Below, piece after piece: positions 5,863-9,759 of a stretch of 9,759 nt of DNA. A program made the position numbers and the translations under genes. Below the pieces are notes generated by a model that saw only the letters and a list, made by a program, of their open reading frames with translations, was not told where the DNA came from and did not search any database. Source of the DNA: Thermoguttaceae bacterium (GTDB taxonomy: Bacteria > Planctomycetota > Planctomycetia > Pirellulales > Thermoguttaceae); NCBI GenBank assembly GCA_024653385.1, contig JANLFZ010000180.1, positions 1 to 9,759 on the forward strand. The letters are read 5' to 3'. Every line of letters starts with the position of its first letter. Position 1 is the stretch's first letter.

Positions 5863-7518
5863 TTACCGGGCGGTGCCCGTCACGACGCTGAACTCGTCGA
5901 AGAACGCCTCTTCGTTGCAGATTCCCTTCGGCCCGCCGTAGGCCACGCGAACCACCAGGCCCACCGTCTTGCCGGCGTAGGGCGTCAAATCCGTGTCGAT
6001 CGTGCGCCAGTTCTTGGCGTCCGGGGGCGTGCCGGCCTCGACCACCTGCTCCGCCAACCAATGGAGGTCCTTGCCGTCCCAGACCCCGCACTGCACGACG
6101 AAGTCGCTCTTGCCCGGCGCTTCATACGGGTCGCCGGAAACGACCAGCCGCAGTTTCGACGGTACGCCGGCCGGCAAGGCAACCTTGCGCAGCAGGAAAC
6201 ACGGCGACGCGGCGTCTTCGGCGTGGACCGCCACGATCCCCTGCTTGCCGGGGTTTGGGTTGCCGGGATGTCCGCCTTCGGGCTTGGGCTGGTCGATCCA
6301 AAACGGATGGGTGTCGGGAAAGGCGTTGTGAATCGACACCCGCGCCACGTCGCCGCGATGGGTAAAGGTATTCTCCAACTGAGGATCGACCGGGAGCTTC
6401 TCGAACATCGCGCCGATCTCGGCGGCCTTCAGGGCCGGGCGGCCCATGAAGCGCCCCCGCTCGGAAACCGGGGGCAGGGCTGCATGCCGATAGCCGCCCG
6501 GCTCGGTCTGATACCAGTAATGCACCGTGGCGTAATCGACCCAGCAGCCGCCCCGGGCCGCTGCCGCGGCCCAGTCCGGGTTGGCCGTGAAGAACCGCTC
6601 CTGGCTCCAGTTGATGTGCCAGCGGAGCGATTTCTTGAAGCGGATCGGCTGATGGTCGTGAAAGCGGTAGATCGAAAGGCGGCACGGCGGCTCCGGCTTG
6701 ACGTGCGTGATGCCCGCCCGAAGGCCGGCAAACGTCCGCTGGAATCCCCAACTGAAGGTGAAGGAATCCTCGGTTCCCAGGTAGTCGAGCCGCCGCGCCT
6801 GGCCGTCGATGTCGACCTCGTTGTTGCCTTCCATCACGACGTTGAAGCCGCGGAACATCGGTTCGTCGGTCTCGATGCTGAATTGCCGCCCGAGAAGATG
6901 CCCGCTCCCCTCGACCTCGAACAGCATCTCGTCCGACGTCTTCGTGAGCTGGAAACGCTTGCGCTGGTACGTGGCGTGGAAGTAGCCGTACTCTTTGCTC
7001 CACGCGGGCAGCCGCTCCCACTCGACGTAGCTGTAGTTCATCAGGTCGCGGTCGGTGTCGTTGCGCAGGACCATGCGCGCACGCGACTCGAACGGCATGG
7101 GAAAGTAGGCGTTGTAGCTCCACGGCGCGCATTCGATGAACCTCGACGAGAAATCCGCGGCCCGGCCGTTGCAGCCGTCGCCGAAGAAATCGGCAAGAGG
7201 GCACTGCACGGCCGGCTCCCGGGCGTCGTCGAACCAGATCTCCAGCACCACGCCCCGCGCGGCAAGCTCCTTGGGCTGGTGCCGCGTGACGTGGATGTGG
7301 CGGATGATGCCGGGCCCTTTCAAGTCGGCAAGCGTCATCGCCTTGCGCGCGTCGAGCGAGGGCAAGGCCGAGTAGCGGTCGTACTTCCAGCCGGCGTTTT
7401 CAAACCCGGTCTCGCGGTCGGGCCGGACGACCGCCACCTCGGGGACCTCGGCACCCGACAAGACCGCCACGGGCAACGCCAAAGCGCCAAGCACCAAGAG
7501 CCACCGGTACGAACCCAT
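5863..7518 (-). CDS. Secreted DUF2961 / glycoside hydrolase family 172 protein
   Basis: This is a 551-residue exported protein. Residues 1-23 form a signal peptide (MGSYRWLL start, SGA before EVPEV). The DUF2961 region spans about 66-336: GPGIIRHIHVT (68-78), IWFDD (94-98), PLADFFGDG (107-115) and the SYNAYFPMPF stretch (134-143). GH172 members characterised so far act on fructofuranosides or arabinofuranosides. Two conserved glutamates are expected catalytic residues. By motif position they are probably E234 (GNNEVDIDG) and E250 (GTEDSF), although the usual GEGE motif is altered to EGNNE. Residues about 415-551 look like an extra C-terminal beta-sandwich, perhaps carbohydrate-binding. The start is ATG 7518, with GGAGAGG 5 bases upstream. 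The substrate is unknown. It is divergent from the lyase-like gene, and the two may share regulation. Confidence 0.9.
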   Translation of the reverse strand: MGSYRWLLVLGALALPVAVLSGAEVPEVAVVRPDRETGFENAGWKYDRYSALPSLDARKAMTLADLKGPGIIRHIHVTRHQPKELAARGVVLEIWFDDAREPAVQCPLADFFGDGCNGRAADFSSRFIECAPWSYNAYFPMPFESRARMVLRNDTDRDLMNYSYVEWERLPAWSKEYGYFHATYQRKRFQLTKTSDEMLFEVEGSGHLLGRQFSIETDEPMFRGFNVVMEGNNEVDIDGQARRLDYLGTEDSFTFSWGFQRTFAGLRAGITHVKPEPPCRLSIYRFHDHQPIRFKKSLRWHINWSQERFFTANPDWAAAAARGGCWVDYATVHYWYQTEPGGYRHAALPPVSERGRFMGRPALKAAEIGAMFEKLPVDPQLENTFTHRGDVARVSIHNAFPDTHPFWIDQPKPEGGHPGNPNPGKQGIVAVHAEDAASPCFLLRKVALPAGVPSKLRLVVSGDPYEAPGKSDFVVQCGVWDGKDLHWLAEQVVEAGTPPDAKNWRTIDTDLTPYAGKTVGLVVRVAYGGPKGICNEEAFFDEFSVVTGTAR

Positions 7519-7539
7519 AGGAACCTCTCCAGAGTCTGG

Positions 7540-7563
7540 CTGCGCGGATCGAGCCCCGCGCAG
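7540..7563. promoter_or_regulatory. 8-bp dyad over the GH172-gene promoter, operator candidate
   Basis: CTGCGCGG (7540-7547) and CCGCGCAG (7556-7563) form a perfect inverted repeat with an 8-base spacer. It overlaps the candidate -10 box (7562-7567) and the predicted start point near 7555, the usual place for a repressor operator. It could also be a leader hairpin if transcription starts further upstream. No regulator gene is in the window. Confidence 0.35.
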
Positions 7564-7590
7564 TATGCCGATCCCGGAGCCCTGCCGCAA
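7562..7590 (-). promoter_or_regulatory. Candidate promoter of the GH172 gene
   Basis: On the minus strand, TTGCGG (7590-7585) is followed by exactly 17 bases and CATACT (7567-7562). The boxes match three and four of six consensus positions. The start point would be near 7555 with a leader of about 37 bases. The match is modest, and the spacing and position are the main support. The rest of the 204-base divergent region 7519-7722 shows no clear promoter for the rightward gene. Confidence 0.3.
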
Positions 7591-7722
7591 GCGGTTGTGC
7601 GCTGCGGGTTCCCGCGCTAAGCTACGTCGACTGACGTGACTTTGCGCGTGGCGCCGCGAGGCGGCACTTCGCTCGATATCGCATCGTGGACGTCTTTACA
7701 CCGAACCTCGTGAGGAGAACCG

Positions 7723-9759
7723 ATGATTCCCAAGACGATGGCGACGGGTGTCTTGTCGGCCTGCTGGCTTCTCCTTCGGGTTTGTCCGACCGTCGCGGGG
7801 GAGAACCCGATCGCCTACGCCCCCGACGTGGTCGGCGTGGAGCGGATGTTCATGATTGCCTTGCGCGTGCCGGCCGACGCGCCGCAGATCGAGGTGGCGC
7901 TGCCCGATGGCATCACGATGTTCGACCACACGCGGCCGTCGGCGAAGTCTCCGATCCGGAGGTTCTACTTCCGCGCGACCAAGCCGGCGGCCAAGGCGCC
8001 GATCCGTTTTGCCTTGCCTGCCGGTTTCGTGGAGGTGCCCTTGGAGGTCTGGTCGTTCGACGATTTGCTCCGCTTCCGGACGCTCAAGGGGGTGCAGCTT
8101 CCGCGGCGCTGGCCGCTGGGCGAGCGCTTGCCCGAGTTGAAGAAGCGGCAACTCGTCGCCACCGGCGCCGAGGCGAAGAAGCCCGGGGCCAAGGCGCGCG
8201 GCGGCTGGTTGCGCTACTCCGACGACGACATCTGGGGCATGCAGCCGGACAGCACCATTCCCCGCTGGCACTGGACGAACATCGAGCACGGTTGCCCGGT
8301 CCACGGCAAGGAGATCTACCGCAAAGAGGCGTACTATCCGTGGATCATGGACGGCGATTACCCGTGGCGGTGGAAGATCCGCTGTCCCGTGGGCGGCGAG
8401 GAGTACCCCTCGAACGACTTCGCGCGCGGCGACATGACCAGCGGCCCGTTTGCCGACGATGGGATCGGCGGCGCGTGCCTTCACGAGGGCAAGAAGTACG
8501 GGTTCATCGCCGAGCTGTGCCAGTTCTACTGCCGGCGCATGATGTCGGTCGCTCCGGACTGTGCCCGGGCCTACGTGGCCACGGGCGACCGGCGCTACGC
8601 CCACAAGGCCCTGGTGGCTTTCTGCCGGCTGGCGGCCGAGTACGCCTACCTGGCCACCATGACCCAGCACCGGCACCGCAACACGGTGGCCCAGGTCGAG
8701 CGGTTCGGGCAGGGCCGGTTCGACGAGGGGCCGTGCCTGGCGCGCAGCGGCTTTACGACCTATTGCATCGAGCAGCCCGGCCAGTTGGCCGCCCACGCCG
8801 AGGCCTACGACCAGATCTTCCCCGTGATCGACCAGGACGCCGAGATTCTTCCCTTTCTGCGCGGCAAGGGCTTCGACCTGAAAAACCAAGAGGAGGTCCG
8901 GCGATTCATCGAAGAGAACCTCTTTGCCGTGTGGATGCAGGGGATCATGGACGGGGCCTGCGCCACGAACGAGCCGGGCGAGCAGGAGGCGATCGTGCGC
9001 GCCGCCGCCGTGTTGGACTACGCCCGGGGCACCGACTTCCTCGACTGGCTCTACGACGGCGAGGGGCGGATGCGGGTCTTCGTGACCAACGACTACTTCC
9101 GCGACGGGGCGCCCTACGAGTCGACCGGCGGGTACAACGCGGCGCACGTGGTCCACCTCACGCCGGTCGTCGACGCGATCGAACGCCTGCGCCGGCTCCG
9201 GCCGGACGTGTACACCGAGTCGCGCTATCCGCCGCTCGGCAAGAGCCGGCGCTACCGGCAGATCTTCGACTTCTGCATGGACACGGTGACGATCGACCGG
9301 AGCTTTCCGCAGATCGGCGACGGCGGAAGCTGGCCCGCGTACCGCAAGCGGCCGCGAATCGCCTGGCACGACGCCGAGACGAGTTCGTTCGAGCACGCCT
9401 GGCGGCTGTTCCGCGACCCCAAGTTCGCCTGGGCCCTGGCGAACACGCCGGGATGGAAACCCTCGCCCGGCTTTCCCTCGACGATCGAAGAGATCCGCCG
9501 CGAGGCGTCGCGATGGCCCGACGACTGGAACGACCGCAGCTCGCTCCACGACGGCTACGGCATCGCCATCCTGCGCGGCGGCCTGGGCGACCAGAAGCGC
9601 GCGCTGTGGATGATGTACGGGCGCGCGCGGAGCCACACTCAGGACGACCTTATGGAGATCGGCCTGGACGGCTTCCAGGGGACGCTCTTGTCGCACATGG
9701 GCTACCCGCGGAACTGGGGCTACTGGGAGCACTCGTGGACCAGCCACCACGTCGCCCGG
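7723..9759 (+). CDS. Secreted heparinase II/III-like protein (polysaccharide lyase fold), C-terminus cut by window
   Basis: The frame is open from ATG 7723 to the window end (679 residues) with no stop, so the 3' end is missing. GAGGAG (7712-7717) sits 5 bases before the start. Residues 1-26 are a signal peptide (TVAG before ENPI). About 30-130 is a beta-rich N-terminal part. About 165-235 holds two Cys-Pro turns, CPVHG (191-195) and CPVGG (221-225). About 255-575 is an alpha-helical toroid-like region with GAPYESTGGYNAAH (462-475). From about 605 the beta-sandwich begins: RSHTQDDLMEIGLDGFQG (636-653), LSHMGYP (656-662) and WTSHHVAR (672-679). These follow the heparinase II/III pattern in which His and Asp lie in an SHxxxD-like motif. 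Members cleave or bind uronic-acid polysaccharides such as heparin-like or alginate-like glycans. The lyase activity and substrate are inferred, not shown. Confidence 0.82.
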   Translation, partial: MIPKTMATGVLSACWLLLRVCPTVAGENPIAYAPDVVGVERMFMIALRVPADAPQIEVALPDGITMFDHTRPSAKSPIRRFYFRATKPAAKAPIRFALPAGFVEVPLEVWSFDDLLRFRTLKGVQLPRRWPLGERLPELKKRQLVATGAEAKKPGAKARGGWLRYSDDDIWGMQPDSTIPRWHWTNIEHGCPVHGKEIYRKEAYYPWIMDGDYPWRWKIRCPVGGEEYPSNDFARGDMTSGPFADDGIGGACLHEGKKYGFIAELCQFYCRRMMSVAPDCARAYVATGDRRYAHKALVAFCRLAAEYAYLATMTQHRHRNTVAQVERFGQGRFDEGPCLARSGFTTYCIEQPGQLAAHAEAYDQIFPVIDQDAEILPFLRGKGFDLKNQEEVRRFIEENLFAVWMQGIMDGACATNEPGEQEAIVRAAAVLDYARGTDFLDWLYDGEGRMRVFVTNDYFRDGAPYESTGGYNAAHVVHLTPVVDAIERLRRLRPDVYTESRYPPLGKSRRYRQIFDFCMDTVTIDRSFPQIGDGGSWPAYRKRPRIAWHDAETSSFEHAWRLFRDPKFAWALANTPGWKPSPGFPSTIEEIRREASRWPDDWNDRSSLHDGYGIAILRGGLGDQKRALWMMYGRARSHTQDDLMEIGLDGFQGTLLSHMGYPRNWGYWEHSWTSHHVAR

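Noticed and set aside
5770..7620. A 616-codon plus-strand frame antisense to the GH172 gene.
   Set aside because: It has low-complexity Arg/Ala/Val/Pro-rich composition and no motif or convincing ribosome site, and it overlaps a well-supported minus-strand gene completely.
7696..9750. A 684-codon open frame on the minus strand, antisense to the lyase-like gene.
   Set aside because: The plus strand has a full-length frame with signal peptide, Shine-Dalgarno sequence and heparinase-like motifs. The antisense product is Val/Ala/Arg/Pro-rich with no recognisable motif, as expected from GC-rich third positions.
1..9759. CRISPR arrays, tRNA or rRNA genes, and tandem repeats.
   Set aside because: I saw no regularly spaced direct repeats, no cloverleaf and no conserved rRNA stretch on either strand.

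Overview
The window looks like a piece of a high-GC Planctomycetota chromosome, probably of the Pirellulales type. The phylum call is an inference from gene content. It carries a secreted Cys-type sulfatase, a DUF2961/GH172 protein, an NPCBM-domain secreted protein, a heparinase II/III-like protein with a signal peptide, and a REP-associated tyrosine transposase with paired palindromes. Third codon positions are strongly GC-biased, so long spurious antisense frames lie across most genes.

Layout from left to right. Positions 1-232 hold no convincing gene, only a weak promoter candidate and an 8-bp hairpin. A secreted sulfatase follows (233-1834, +). A 145-bp gap leads into a RAYT unit: a left REP-like hairpin (1931-1957), the Y1 transposase (1980-2576, +) and an inverted copy of the hairpin (2590-2616). 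Next is a 61-residue, very basic small protein (2753-2938, +) with the clearest promoter in the window. It ends one base from the stop of a large minus-strand gene (2940-5711) for a secreted matrixin-like zinc metalloprotease with an NPCBM domain. Upstream of that, also on the minus strand, is a DUF2961/GH172 glycosidase-family gene (5863-7518). A 204-bp divergent region then leads to a plus-strand heparinase II/III-like gene (7723 to the window end), which is cut by the window edge.

The sulfatase, GH172-family protein, lyase-like protein and NPCBM protein all carry signal peptides. Together they are consistent with extracytoplasmic breakdown of sulfated or uronic-acid-containing glycans. No SusC/SusD pair, sulfatase-maturating enzyme or regulator is visible, so this is a loose catabolic neighbourhood and not a demonstrated polysaccharide utilisation locus. 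Between the genes there are several sigma70-like promoter candidates and a dyad over the candidate promoter of the GH172 gene.

I do not see a clearly new multi-gene system. The observations most worth following are: the covarying, inverted REP pair around the RAYT gene; a sulfatase whose usual GKWH motif reads GKWQ; the matrixin-NPCBM domain combination; the degenerate Cys knuckles in the lyase-like protein; and the small basic gene with its own promoter squeezed between the RAYT unit and a convergent gene.
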